From Micromonospora sp. LH3U1 (GTDB taxonomy: Bacteria > Actinomycetota > Actinomycetes > Mycobacteriales > Micromonosporaceae): a stretch of 64,000 nt of DNA. Location of the stretch: positions 248,001-312,000 of the forward strand of contig NZ_CP116936.1 of NCBI RefSeq assembly GCF_028475105.1, given 5' to 3'. The notes beneath the pieces were generated by a model, which had not been told where the DNA came from, searched no databases, and saw only the letters and a list, made by a program, of their open reading frames with translations. Shown here piece by piece: positions 51,501-59,470 of this stretch. The translations under genes were made by a program, and so were the position numbers. Every line of letters begins with the position of its first letter. Position 1 is the stretch's first letter.

Positions 51501-52782
51501 TCGTCCAGTTCGGCGCCCCTTTGACGACGTCAACCAGCCGGCGCTGCAGGTCGTAGGCGGCGGTTCGATCAGCCGCAGCCGACACCAGGGACACGATCAC
51601 CTGCTCCGGCTTCTCGTCCGTCTCCGGCTCTGCCGGGATCATGTCCCTTTCTTCCGCGAACCGTAGGAACTCCGCCCCGGCCCTGGTCGCGACATGGAAG
51701 AACCAGCGCTGCACGGCATCGCTGTGGTTCCGGTAGGTGGTTTGCGCCAAGGCGCCGGCGAGCAACGAAAGCAGATACTGCGCCCGCCATTCGACCCGGA
51801 AGGGCGCGGGTTGTTCGGCCGCCCGTAGGACGGCCCTGAGGATCTTGCCCGTCTTCTCCTGTCCAGATGGTTCGCCGGTGCCAGCCAGGAGCAGACGGAC
51901 CAGATCCTCCGACGCCGACGCCTCAGGGGCGACGCCGAGCTCGGCCGCGGCAGCCGAGAGGCATAGCGCAACAAGATCGCGGGTCAGCGAAGCGGCCGGG
52001 TCGAACGCTGCCAGGTCGACGACCCTGATCCGCTTAGGCTCCAGCGGCAAGGCATCAGGGACGAGGATGTTCCCGCGGTGCAGGTCGCCGTGGCTCAGGC
52101 CATACATGTACTGGATCACGACATGCCGCACGGATAGGCCGGATCGGACCATCGCGACGGGATTGGGCAGCCGGTCAACGCCGACATGCTCGTCCCCGGG
52201 CCGCACCAGGCCGCGCTCGTCCGCCCAGCGCTCAATCCGCTCGATTGGCTCTCGTAGCTCGTGACGCAGATAGTTGTCGACGGCGTCCCGGTCGAGCGTC
52301 ACTCGGTCCGGCCATCGGTCGCCGTTCCACTCGGTCAGGACTAGCCGCGCTACGGCCGCGCAGCCTGCCTCCTGTATCTCGGGAGACAGCTTGTCGATCG
52401 GGCGATAGTCCAACAGGTCGCCCGCGATGTCCTGGAACATGATGTGGCGCCCGTCGCCCACCTCGCAGGGGCGGCCCAACTGACGAACCAGATAACGCGT
52501 GGCGAACTCGGTGTTCTGCTTCCAGGCCAGCTCGTGCAGGCCCGTCTCCCACTCCTTGCCTGCCGGAATCACCTTGATGATCTGCTTACGCGAGCGCCAC
52601 CTACCATCGGGGTGCCGATCCTTCAAGAGAATTGCGGTCACCACGGCACCGGTGAAACCCGACGCGCTCCACTTGTGGTCCGGCAGCTCCACGATGCCCC
52701 CACCGGCCCTAGCCCAGTGCCGCAAGGCCAACGCCACCTCCGCACCCAGGAACTCGGCGAGCGGATCGACCGTCGGCGTCAT
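48565..52782 (-). CDS. Kinase-like/TIR-like/STAND ATPase/TPR giant protein (1405 aa)
   Basis: The ATG at 52782 follows GGAAGGAGG. Domains in order: residues 1 to about 390, a kinase- or APH-like domain with Lys in KQIIKVIP, the loop SHGDLHRGNILV (230-241) and RIRVVDLAAFDPA (Asp256); about 393-515, a TIR-like domain (EQVIVSLVSAAADRT, RPDVVVVLLSERSAI, and PGCKREIRAAL with the candidate catalytic Glu467); a charged helical linker; about 605-900, a STAND/NB-ARC ATPase with Walker A GAAGVGKTAF (631) and Walker B VVVILDAAEHLL (718); and TPR-like repeats to the end. STAND proteins of this layout detect phage components and trigger a toxic N-terminal domain. A membrane NUDIX gene precedes it by 36 bp. 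Confidence 0.87.
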   Translation of the reverse strand: MTPTVDPLAEFLGAEVALALRHWARAGGGIVELPDHKWSASGFTGAVVTAILLKDRHPDGRWRSRKQIIKVIPAGKEWETGLHELAWKQNTEFATRYLVRQLGRPCEVGDGRHIMFQDIAGDLLDYRPIDKLSPEIQEAGCAAVARLVLTEWNGDRWPDRVTLDRDAVDNYLRHELREPIERIERWADERGLVRPGDEHVGVDRLPNPVAMVRSGLSVRHVVIQYMYGLSHGDLHRGNILVPDALPLEPKRIRVVDLAAFDPAASLTRDLVALCLSAAAAELGVAPEASASEDLVRLLLAGTGEPSGQEKTGKILRAVLRAAEQPAPFRVEWRAQYLLSLLAGALAQTTYRNHSDAVQRWFFHVATRAGAEFLRFAEERDMIPAEPETDEKPEQVIVSLVSAAADRTAAYDLQRRLVDVVKGAPNWTIHVLWHRDEAGESPRSLRRPDVVVVLLSERSAIDPGCKREIRAALTGAIDLIGFRTGGIEVPHEDLRGAPVLDCGDEGFADLVGRITEISMQGRVGRMLEEKLSRTEAEEQRADGAQRRRLAIHNREQRVRLEDELRRRSAAGRRRDAAGPADLTEENVSDGRVRLVNQAPIVPAAEFHDRVSEKHRVEEAIADASTRVVVVHGAAGVGKTAFAAELRRRLAAREAEAEADAVVYLSADGYRPINVAVVLADLARALPESSGRARLEERLNDPVEWRQKLTDVLAALRNTTVVVILDAAEHLLDDGAFRDRELGALVMELAGRPGHPTTLVLTVAGGPPQQLRRDLPANVRFVPMNPLPFDDAIALLIALDRGAALALYRMEPVDRQRAYTLSQGNPRILELLVGVLRQEPGTPVPRLLDELEQVPLPDVEATLLEATFSNLDRTQQRVVQALAVYGRPVPPEAVDFLLAALVPGVDSAPILRGLHERRVAHHDHGHYFLPPAESDRVVRGLERGDLDDHRRVPLPFTRFAMWHHAARYFEERRVAPVRSLLDLRPAFSEIDLRIRAWDCRRAYEVMNTIEDYHLRRWGQSNALLEWRRAVRGRIGDDTEEANNHRRIVAALQQQERIEDAIVELAEARRKCSWFGAPKARLMLDIQLATVRFEAGEFSHAARLFRRQVWQCRILDRRRELVIVRADLALCLARAGHHAQALRAFSTALANARALLDTVERERILPLLLIDYAWALGQIGEPRSALALLQEGAAVASGAATEDEVALGLCFNGEAAVYIDSDAAGEAVEPARRAAELGVRTRDPRLIRQANLNLGLAYLRLGGRDDESLAAAEVSARLDSGDRAVGANGLLGIAAFRQRMRDRARLAFLTSRDGANQRIGREPRDYLAWEAKGLASFGLALMEESQRRGRLAEAGEAFEQARQITSALGAVNRSAVLLGAFGERADDDLVAAMTAVARGPRPPSLTRS

Positions 52783-52818
52783 CCGGTGCCGCCTCCTTCC
52801 ATGATGTCGGCCGCAGGG

Positions 52819-53583
52819 TCAGCGCAGAGCGGGCAGGTCTTCATGGATTCGGCGTGTGCTCAGGAGGAACGCCGACTGCGGACTGATCAGGAACTGCTCG
52901 CGGCGACCGTCCTCGATATCGGCGACCCGGGCGAGCACGATCTCGGTCTCCGCCGCGTCGTGCGCCAACTCCAGCATGCGGCGCCGCAGCTCGACGGCTT
53001 CGGGCGAGTCGAGGATCGGGTCGTACACCTCGAAGGACCGCATCGTGCGGTGCTGCTTGCCCGGCGTGGGCCGCGGCCCGTCGACGACCGACCTGATCAG
53101 CTCGAATCGAAGCTTGCCGGCCAGCGGCGCGAGTTCCGGGTGCCCGGCCTCGGACAGCTCCTCGCGCAGCTCCCGCCGCAGGCATTCGGGACCGGACTCG
53201 CGGCCGGCGCAGCGGTCGTACCAGCGCAGGAATCCGATGCCATGCCGGGCTGGGACAAATCCACGCAAGTCGCGTCTCATTGTCAGCTCGCGGCCGGCCG
53301 GGCGCTGCTCGACGAACCCCACTGCGTCCAGGGCTCCGCGCGCCTCGTCGGTGTACTTGACCACGCCGCCCGGTGGCCCGTACACGCCCGGCCGGAACGG
53401 ATGGTGGATCAGGACATAACCGTCGTCGTCCTTGATGCGCAGCAGCGCCGCAACCGACACGCGCAGCCGCCCGGACGTCAGAGTGGTCCGCAGCAGTCCG
53501 AGGTGCGTGCGGTGGCGCAGGACCAAGCCGCCGGCTGCGAGCAAGGCGGCCGTGATCAGGCCGGCCATGATGTTGATGAGCAT
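52819..53583 (-). CDS. Membrane-anchored NUDIX protein, SMODS-associated type (254 aa)
   Basis: The ATG at 53583 follows GGGAGGGCTTC and gives a single N-terminal membrane helix (INIMAGLITAALLAAGGLVL, residues 3-22). The NUDIX-like domain follows: RVSVAALLRIKDDDGYVLIH, YGPPGGVVKY, and the late part of the box RRELREELSEAG. The usual single NUDIX box is split by about 60 residues. This opening and order match the SMODS-associated NUDIX (Sa_NUDIX) family, predicted to recognise nucleotide signals in prokaryotic conflict systems. No SMODS synthase is nearby; the next gene, 36 bp downstream, is the TIR-like STAND gene. The C-terminus (QFLISPQSAFLLSTRRIHED) is conserved-looking. Confidence 0.83.
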   Translation of the reverse strand: MLINIMAGLITAALLAAGGLVLRHRTHLGLLRTTLTSGRLRVSVAALLRIKDDDGYVLIHHPFRPGVYGPPGGVVKYTDEARGALDAVGFVEQRPAGRELTMRRDLRGFVPARHGIGFLRWYDRCAGRESGPECLRRELREELSEAGHPELAPLAGKLRFELIRSVVDGPRPTPGKQHRTMRSFEVYDPILDSPEAVELRRRMLELAHDAAETEIVLARVADIEDGRREQFLISPQSAFLLSTRRIHEDLPALR

Positions 53584-54169
53584 GAAGCCCTCCCGCTCGC
53601 GACTACACAGTGACGCGACCTTGATGCTGCGGGTGATGCCGGCTCCCGTCAACCTCCGCCACTTGCCCATTCGCGCTCGCTCAGCCACGCCGGCCGGCGG
53701 CGATCAGTACGGCTGGAGAAACCGCGGGGTCGATCGGCACCGGATCGATCCGGTGGTCGACGCGGTCGATGCCTTCCTTCCCCACCTTCAGTCAGGCGTT
53801 CGACGATGGAGCGGCGGGCTATCGCATAGCGGATCGCGGCGGATTTGGCGGACGTGGCGTTGATCTTCGACAAAAGAGGGCCTCGTTGAGGTAGTCCTCA
53901 CTCTGTGCGCGGAGGTCTCTCAGGAGGAGGAGGTGTCCCGAGCCGGGCAAGACTCGTGCTCGACGACGTTCTCGACGGCCGATAGCCCCCTCATCCGGCT
54001 TCCCGAAACATACGAGGACTACACGAACGTGATGGCAACGGGTCACCGGAGATGGTCGCCGGTTGGTTCGCATGGTGGTACCTCCGGCCCACCAGCACTG
54101 GCACCCGATCGTCGATCTTCACGTGGTGGACCGCCTTGGGTGGCCTCATGACGACGGCGACGTGGAGAC
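53584..54169. other. Region of decayed sequence upstream of the NUDIX gene
   Basis: No intact gene is seen. On the minus strand, short protein-like pieces such as SKINATSAKSAAIRYAIARR (ending near 53800, LuxR helix-turn-helix-like) and EDYLNEALFCRR appear in different frames. The promoter of the NUDIX-STAND operon should lie within about 53590-53700. Confidence 0.4.
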
Positions 54170-54290
54170 GTCGACACGGCAGGAGTACGTCAAGAAGCTG
54201 AACAAGCACGTGCGGCCGTTGCTCGGCAAGCTGCTGGCGGGCCGGCTGGACACCGAGACGCTCAGGTCGTTCTATGCGGCGTTGCGAAAT
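54170..54290 (+). pseudogene. Tyrosine integrase fragment (core-binding domain)
   Basis: About 40 residues of a phage-integrase SAM-like N-terminal domain remain in frame: TSTRQEYVKKLNKHVRPLLG, then KLLAGRLDTETLRSFYAALR. Upstream and downstream sequence does not continue the integrase. It is a second, independent integrase relic in the window, 600 bases from the NUDIX gene. It suggests that the defence-like genes arrived, or were later disturbed, by integrative elements. Confidence 0.7.
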
Positions 54291-54598
54291 TCCGGTACCA
54301 CCCTTGAGGAGCGCTTGGAAGGCAGTCGAGGAGCTTGGAAGGCAATCGAAGCCAAAGTCGATCGCCCTGCCCTGTATGCCCGGCGCCACCCCGGCCTGCA
54401 TGAAGATGCGCTGCGATCCAGCGGCAATCCGCAGCCACCGGCAAGAATCGCCGTCGATCTTCGCTCCTCTGGCGGACCCGATTGGGCGAACAGAGGGCGC
54501 AAATCGGGGGCAGCCGATGGCCAGACTGACCACTATGGTGTTTGGTTGGACTGGGCTGGATGCCCTGGACAATGCCGAGATGTGGGAAGGCCCCAGCG

Positions 54599-55099
54599 AT
54601 GGAGGCGTCAGAGTTGGCGCGGGTAGACCTGACTCTCAGGCGACTGTGTGCCGATCATGGATTGACCTGGGTGGTGGAGGCGGTGGATGCCGCCGTTGCT
54701 GAGGGCGCCGCCGATTCGGTGACGGAAGGCAGCAGCAGCCACGGTCAGCGGCGCGGCGGCCGTCTTTTCGGGTATGGCATACGGCCGGACGAACGCAGCC
54801 GGATTGAGCCCGAAATTCGGTGGCGGCCGTACACGGATACAGAGCGGGTTCTGCTCTTGCTGGATGCAATGCTCGCGATCTACCGCGATCTGCCGAGCCT
54901 CCGCACGGAGACGGTGCGCGTGCTCACCGACGGCTTCCAGGGTCGAGTCGCGGTGCCTGAGCAGATCATCACGGCACTCGACGAGGACAACGAAGAAGCG
55001 GTCATCCTCTGGCAGCCCGACCTGGAAGCCGATACGCAGGGCCGGCAGCGTGTTGTCGGCACCCTGATCGCCCTCCGGGCGGCGGTGGTCCCGGGATGA
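54599..55099 (+). CDS. Hypothetical helical protein, first of a two-gene unit (166 aa)
   Basis: The ATG at 54599 follows GGGAAGGCCCCAGC. The product (MEASELARVDLTLRRLCADH) is helical with a hydrophilic middle (GSSSHGQRRGGRLFGYGIRP) and a leucine-rich stretch (TERVLLLLDAMLAIYRDLPS). No catalytic motif or known family is recognised. Its stop overlaps the start of the next gene by 4 bases (ATGA), so the two proteins are probably made in balanced amounts and may form a complex. Confidence 0.7.
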   Translation: MEASELARVDLTLRRLCADHGLTWVVEAVDAAVAEGAADSVTEGSSSHGQRRGGRLFGYGIRPDERSRIEPEIRWRPYTDTERVLLLLDAMLAIYRDLPSLRTETVRVLTDGFQGRVAVPEQIITALDEDNEEAVILWQPDLEADTQGRQRVVGTLIALRAAVVPG

Positions 55100-55791
55100 C
55101 GGATCCCATCGGCGACTTGCTCACTGAGCTGGCTGACGCGATGCAGGGTGTGACGACACCGTTCACCCGATCCGATGAGGCGGATCGCATCTACGAGGGT
55201 TACCTGTTCGCCCAGGTGATCGCTACGGCGGCCGAGTGCGGTGCCCGGGTCACCTACGAAGACTGCTACGAGAAGGAAGTGTCGGAGCTCGTCTTCCGAG
55301 GCGCCCCCGGCTTCATTCACGCCCGGCGACGACCGTTCACCCACGCGGTGCTGTACTTCGGAGACGCTCGCCCGATCGAGGTCCATCTCCGGGTGAGGGT
55401 GCAGGTGCAGGCCAAGAAATTCGACGCAGAATCGGACATTTTGCTCGTCGATACGAAAGCGGCGCGCGTATGCCGGGATAAGACGCAACTGCCAAAGGCG
55501 TCCGGCTGTGTGCTGACGATCGAGGGCAAGTACTACCCGCTCGGCGTTCCACGAGACGAGGCACTGAAGTATGTCGGTGTGCGGGCCTACTTCCCGCGGA
55601 CGATGGCGAGCCTGTTCGCGACCAACTCGTTCTCCCCGTCCGCCAACAAGTGCCTGAGCCAGACGGCTGGCCATCTACCGTTCGAGTTCGGCGCGATGCC
55701 GGGAACCCGGTTCCAGACGTACGTCCGCACGCATATCCGTGATGCTCTCAAGAAGTGGGTGGCCGGCTTCGATTTCGAGCACCGCACCTGA
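55096..55791 (+). CDS. PD-(D/E)XK-nuclease-like protein, second of a two-gene unit (231 aa)
   Basis: The start overlaps the previous stop. An alpha-helical N-terminus with an early Glu-containing helix (RIYEGYLFAQVIATAAECGA) precedes a strand order typical of restriction-endonuclease-like folds: YFGDARPIEVHLRVRVQVQA, FDAESDILLVDTKAA (candidate metal-binding Asp), then SGCVLTIEGKYYPLG with an E-x-K-like EGK motif. The C-terminal region (FSPSANKCLSQTAGHLPFEF) is Phe/Ser-rich. The fold call is by pattern only. Such a nuclease with a helical partner would suit a restriction-like or abortive defence unit. Confidence 0.65.
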   Translation: MTDPIGDLLTELADAMQGVTTPFTRSDEADRIYEGYLFAQVIATAAECGARVTYEDCYEKEVSELVFRGAPGFIHARRRPFTHAVLYFGDARPIEVHLRVRVQVQAKKFDAESDILLVDTKAARVCRDKTQLPKASGCVLTIEGKYYPLGVPRDEALKYVGVRAYFPRTMASLFATNSFSPSANKCLSQTAGHLPFEFGAMPGTRFQTYVRTHIRDALKKWVAGFDFEHRT

Positions 55792-56060
55792 TCGCCGACC
55801 GCATGCTCACAGCAGCCGGTCGGCCTGTGCGGCCTCCTCCGGGGTTCTGCCTGAAAGGCCCCTCTCCGTGGGGCGGCGGCTATCCGCAGCGGACCATCTG
55901 GGCTAGGCCTGACGCGCCGTGGCCGCTGGAGTGGCGGACGGCTTGAGCTCCGTCCGCTACTCGCGGAGACGGCGGGCAGCGTCGCAGCGGACGGCGTCGG
56001 GCTCGGCTGCGGAGGCGGCAGCTTGGGCTGCCGTCCCCGCCTGGCGGGTGCCTTGTCTGT
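55792..56060. other. Intergenic region between the two-gene unit and the integrase
   Basis: This gap holds the convergent ends of the plus-strand nuclease-like gene and the minus-strand integrase. No tRNA fragment or obvious att core was found, though this is where an attP-side site would be expected next to int. No gene is supported. Confidence 0.35.
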
Positions 56061-57539
56061 CTATGCGGCGCGCTTGCGTCGGCGGGGGAGCAGTTCGGCG
56101 GCGGCTTCGGCTTTGGCGCGTTCGACGTCGAGTTCGGCGATGACGGAGGTGTAGACGTCGGTCATGGCGGCGGAGGAGTGGCCAAGGAGTTCCTGGATGT
56201 CTTTGAGGTCGGCGCCGGCGGCTTTGAGGTAGGTGGCGGCGCAGTGCCGTAGGTCGTGTAGCCGGATCGGGGGTAGGTCGGCGTCGCGGACGAGGACCTC
56301 GAAGCGGTCGGTAACGGCGTAGGGGTGCCAGGGCTGCCCGTCGGGTTGGACGAAGAACAGCCCGGTGTCGGGCCAGGTGTGACCGGCCGCGAGTTTCCAC
56401 TGGGCGCGGCGGGCGCGGTGGGCGCGCAGGACGACGCGGGTGATGCTGGCCATGGCCATGATCCGGTTGCCGGACTCGGACTTGACCTTCTTGATCACGG
56501 GCGTGTAGCCGTGAGTGGCGATCTGTTGGGTGACGCTGATCAGGGAGTTGTCGAGGTCGACGGCGGCGTCGGTGAGTCCGACGGCCTCGCCGCGGCGCAG
56601 TCCGCGGTGCAGGATGAGCGCGAACAGTGGGTAGAGGGCGATGTCGTGCTCTTCGGCGTGGTCGAGAAACGCGCCGGCCTGCTGCGGAGTCCAGACCATG
56701 ACCGGGCTGGGCCGCTCACCGGTGTCGCGCCACCGCTGTACGGCTTTGGTGGTCCATACCCGGGCTTTGGGGCGTACCCCGGAGGGCAGTTCGATGTGGG
56801 CGGCGGGGTTGAAGTCGATGAGCCGGTTGTTGCCGCGGCGGATGGCGTCGTTGAGTGCCTTGCGCAGGGTGGCGCGGATGCGGTGCATGCTGGCCGGTTT
56901 GGTGGTGCGCAGGCCGCGGACGCTGGCGCGGATGGTGGGGTCGTCGCTCTGGCGGGCGATCTCGATGGCGGTGCTGCGGTCGGCGATGGCGGTGAACATG
57001 GCCTCGATGTGCTCCACCCGCAGTTTGACCAGGGGGATGGCACCGAGGTGGGGGACCAGGTGGGTGCGGATGTGCGACTCGTACGCGAGCATCGTGTTGG
57101 GTTGGACGCTGCGCAGGTTGTGGCGCGACGCCAGCCACGACTGCAGGTATTCGCCGACGGTGGTGGTGACGGTGGCCGGTAGTCCGGCGCGGACCCGGCG
57201 GGCGATGGTGTCGCGGTCCGGTAGCGGGGCACCGGAGGCGACGGTGAGGAGCAGGTCGGCGATCTCGGCGGCGACGGCGGGGTCGTCGCTGGCGAGGGCG
57301 AGCAGGGCCTTGGCGTGGTCGCGGTCGGCGGTGGCGGCGTCGCGGGTGTCGAAGGTGCTGCGGCGTAGTTGCCGGCGCGGCTTGCCGCGGTGGGTGGGTA
57401 GTTCGAGTTGGTAGGCCCACCGGCCGTGGGTGGGGCTCCACGCCCCGCTGGGCCGGCGCAGCTGCGGGCAGCGGTTGCCGAGTTTGCGGCCGTCGCTGTC
57501 GCGGCAGGAGCAGCGTTTGAAGACGGATCCTTCCGCCAT
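56061..57539 (-). CDS. int: Tyrosine site-specific integrase (492 aa)
   Basis: A full-length phage-type integrase. The N-terminal zinc-like/AP2-type arm domain has [20 protein letters not shown], the core-binding domain lies at about 130-250 ([20 protein letters not shown]), and the catalytic domain carries Arg in [13 protein letters not shown], Lys ([12 protein letters not shown]), H-x-x-R in [24 protein letters not shown] and the nucleophile Tyr in VYTSVIAEL. All active-site residues are present. It starts 2 bases past the excisionase stop. It belongs to an actinomycete integrative element whose other recognisable genes are the Xis-like gene and the replication-relaxation gene. Confidence 0.93.
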   Translation of the reverse strand: MAEGSVFKRCSCRDSDGRKLGNRCPQLRRPSGAWSPTHGRWAYQLELPTHRGKPRRQLRRSTFDTRDAATADRDHAKALLALASDDPAVAAEIADLLLTVASGAPLPDRDTIARRVRAGLPATVTTTVGEYLQSWLASRHNLRSVQPNTMLAYESHIRTHLVPHLGAIPLVKLRVEHIEAMFTAIADRSTAIEIARQSDDPTIRASVRGLRTTKPASMHRIRATLRKALNDAIRRGNNRLIDFNPAAHIELPSGVRPKARVWTTKAVQRWRDTGERPSPVMVWTPQQAGAFLDHAEEHDIALYPLFALILHRGLRRGEAVGLTDAAVDLDNSLISVTQQIATHGYTPVIKKVKSESGNRIMAMASITRVVLRAHRARRAQWKLAAGHTWPDTGLFFVQPDGQPWHPYAVTDRFEVLVRDADLPPIRLHDLRHCAATYLKAAGADLKDIQELLGHSSAAMTDVYTSVIAELDVERAKAEAAAELLPRRRKRAA

Positions 57540-57541
57540 GG

Positions 57542-57940
57542 TCAGGTGTTCCCTTCGATCGGGGTGTGCGGCAGCTGGGGGCTGCGGATTCGGTACGGGG
57601 TGATCGACGCGTGACTTCCGCCGGTGGTCAAGTCGTCGCCGGGCGGTCCGGTCGAGGACCCCGGGTCGTCGGCGGCGGGTAGGTGCAGGGCGGTGAGGAT
57701 GCCCGCGACCGGTACGCGGTAGCGGGTGCCGAACCGCAGCACCGGAACGGGGAACCGGTCGCGTTTGGCCAGGTCGTAGGCGGCGGACCGGGACAACCCG
57801 AAGATTCGGGCGGCCGTGCTCAGGTCGGTGACCGCGCCCAGGGCGCGGATCCGCTGCGTGGTCCAGGTGTCGTGGGCGCCGTCGCCGGCTGGGCGGGTAG
57901 GAGCTGCGGGGGTGGGGCGGTGCTGGTCGGGGGTGCTCAT
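57542..57940 (-). CDS. xis: Excisionase-like helix-turn-helix protein (132 aa)
   Basis: After a polar N-terminus ([20 protein letters not shown]) a winged-helix of the excisionase/MerR-like type is plain: [20 protein letters not shown], then [20 protein letters not shown]. The C-terminal third is disordered (Pro/Gly/Ser). Proteins of this kind control integrase directionality by bending att DNA. The gene is directly upstream of int on the same strand and is transcribed away from the iteron-bearing control region starting near 58208. Confidence 0.88.
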   Translation of the reverse strand: MSTPDQHRPTPAAPTRPAGDGAHDTWTTQRIRALGAVTDLSTAARIFGLSRSAAYDLAKRDRFPVPVLRFGTRYRVPVAGILTALHLPAADDPGSSTGPPGDDLTTGGSHASITPYRIRSPQLPHTPIEGNT

Positions 57941-58207
57941 CGTGCGGTGGTCCTTCCGGTGATCAAGACAGGAGCGTTAACGGTGTCTCCGGGCACGGGC
58001 GGCTGGTCGATCCGGCAGTAGCGATCGGCGCGGAGATGCCGGCGGCGTCCGCGCCGTGGCCCGGGCGTCGGTGGATCGTTGAGCAAGCCGAGTGGTCGCG
58101 ACACGGACGAAGGTGGTACGGGTTAGCGGGCTGGACAGGTGGCGTGTGGTCCGAGGTGGTGCTCGTTCACGGTGATGTCGACTGCGCCGGGCGAGTCGGG
58201 CCTGACA

Positions 58208-58278
58208 CTTGTAAACCCGCATTTGTGTGCTCTGGCGAACGCCTGCCTCACTCACAGCCGCTCACAGCGACTCACAGA
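58208..58278 (-). promoter_or_regulatory. Promoter/operator module A (facing xis-int)
   Basis: Read on the minus strand: three 10-bp repeats of GCTGTGAG type (58251-58280), then the 24-base core 58245-58222 (CAGGCGTTCGCCAG, A, GCACACAAA), then GCGGGTTTACAAGTG. The core matches module B with one difference. TTTACA may serve as the -10 of a promoter toward xis-int. Confidence 0.65.
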
Positions 58279-59230
58279 GCCGCCGTTCAACCGCTGACTT
58301 CTGGTCCGCGCCACGCACCGTGCCTGGTGCCAACGCGCCCGCCCGAGGCGCACGGACAGCGATAGCTGCCGATTGTGTAGCGGGCGCCTCGCGGTTGGAA
58401 GTGACCCCTGATGTCCCGCCCGATGACGTGCCGTTGGCCGCGTGAACGTGTTACACGACTGTGGCCGCGGCGGGCGCACCCACTCATGTTTGTCGATATC
58501 AAGGGTTGCTGGCGGACACGTGGCACTGCGAGGTGCGCGCCACTGGCGGCGGGCCTTCGGTCGTTCTGCCCGCGCCGGCGCAGCGGCGTCACGCCGGTGC
58601 CGATGGCGCTGGCGCTGGTGCGCCCCGTGGCCAACCGGAAGTCAACGGAGACCCGTGTTGCGCGCACATCCCGACTGTCAATGCCCTGCTCAGCGACCGC
58701 GTCGGACACAATGTCAACGACTGGCGTCGATGACATATGCCACCGCTCGGACATCCTCTTGCGGCACGCGTTGACACGATCCACCAGTTTCGGACAACGC
58801 CTACGTACGCGATGTCAATCGCCGAGTGTGGATGGACGGCGCCTGCGGTCGGCGTGCGTGTCTGGACACGCGTCGCGGTGTCACTGTCGGCGGCTCTGCC
58901 ATCTTGGCTGTGGCCGCGCCACGCCGCGGCGGACAACATGTCAATCGAAGGACGTCGTTGACATCGGACGGTGGCGCGGCACCCGGGTCGGGCGCGAGAG
59001 TTGGCCTCCCGCATCTCCCAAGGTGCGACTGCGCCTGGCGTGGGATGAGGCGCTGAGCGATGTCCCCGGGTGAACAGGCGGCGTCACCGTGGTCGAGACC
59101 CCGGGTCACTCCCACGCGGCTCATGCGCGCAAAGCTCCAGCGGGTACGTCCCACCTGTCCGTTGACAGCGAAGTTGAACCGTTGATTCCCGCGACCAGGG
59201 ACGGCTCATCTTCGGCGGCACGGGAGGCGG

Positions 59231-59280
59231 TCGCTGTGAGCCGCTGTGAGTCTTTGTGAGTGGCTGTGAGTCGCTGTGGG
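59231..59280 (+). repeat. Five tandem 10-bp iterons
   Basis: Five contiguous 10-base units end in GTGAG or GTGGG: TCGCTGTGAG, CCGCTGTGAG, TCTTTGTGAG, TGGCTGTGAG, TCGCTGTGGG. The 10-bp period puts every copy on the same helix face, as in iterons bound by replication initiators or repressors. More units occur in module A (three, opposite strand), at 59332-59338 (one, opposite strand) and in module B (two). Confidence 0.8.
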
Positions 59281-59399
59281 TAGGGCTCCGGATAGCCCCT
59301 CGTCTCGTGCTCTCGCGCCGTGGCCGCACGCACTCACAGCCCTGGTCAGGGACCCCGTAGGAACGTGGGCCGGCTGTCGGTCGACGCGGAGCGGCACAG

Positions 59400-59470
59400 C
59401 GCTGTGAGTGGGTGTGAGTCGGACAGGCGTTCGCCAGCGCACACAAACGGCGGTTATATAAGTGCAAGCG
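59400..59470 (+). promoter_or_regulatory. Promoter/operator module B (facing the replication-relaxation gene)
   Basis: Two GTGAG units (59402-59419) are followed by the 24-base core at 59424-59447 (CAGGCGTTCGCCAG, C, GCACACAAA) and by GGCGGTTATATAAGTG. The order and spacing repeat module A in the opposite orientation. TATATA at 59455-59460 is a good -10 hexamer, unusual in this GC-rich DNA. Confidence 0.65.

Noticed and set aside
48565..53583. Calling the NUDIX-STAND pair a CBASS or Thoeris system
   Set aside because: No SMODS/CD-NTase synthase is present for CBASS, and there is no separate small TIR plus SLOG (ThsA) protein for Thoeris. The domain set is different.
58676..59167. TTGACA hits as strong sigma-70 -35 boxes
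   Set aside because: The hexamer occurs in both orientations many times without -10 partners at 16-18 bp, so most copies are better explained as a repeated binding motif.
59231..59280. Possible CRISPR array in the 10-bp repeats
   Set aside because: Units are contiguous 10-mers without spacers and no cas genes are present. They are iterons or operators.
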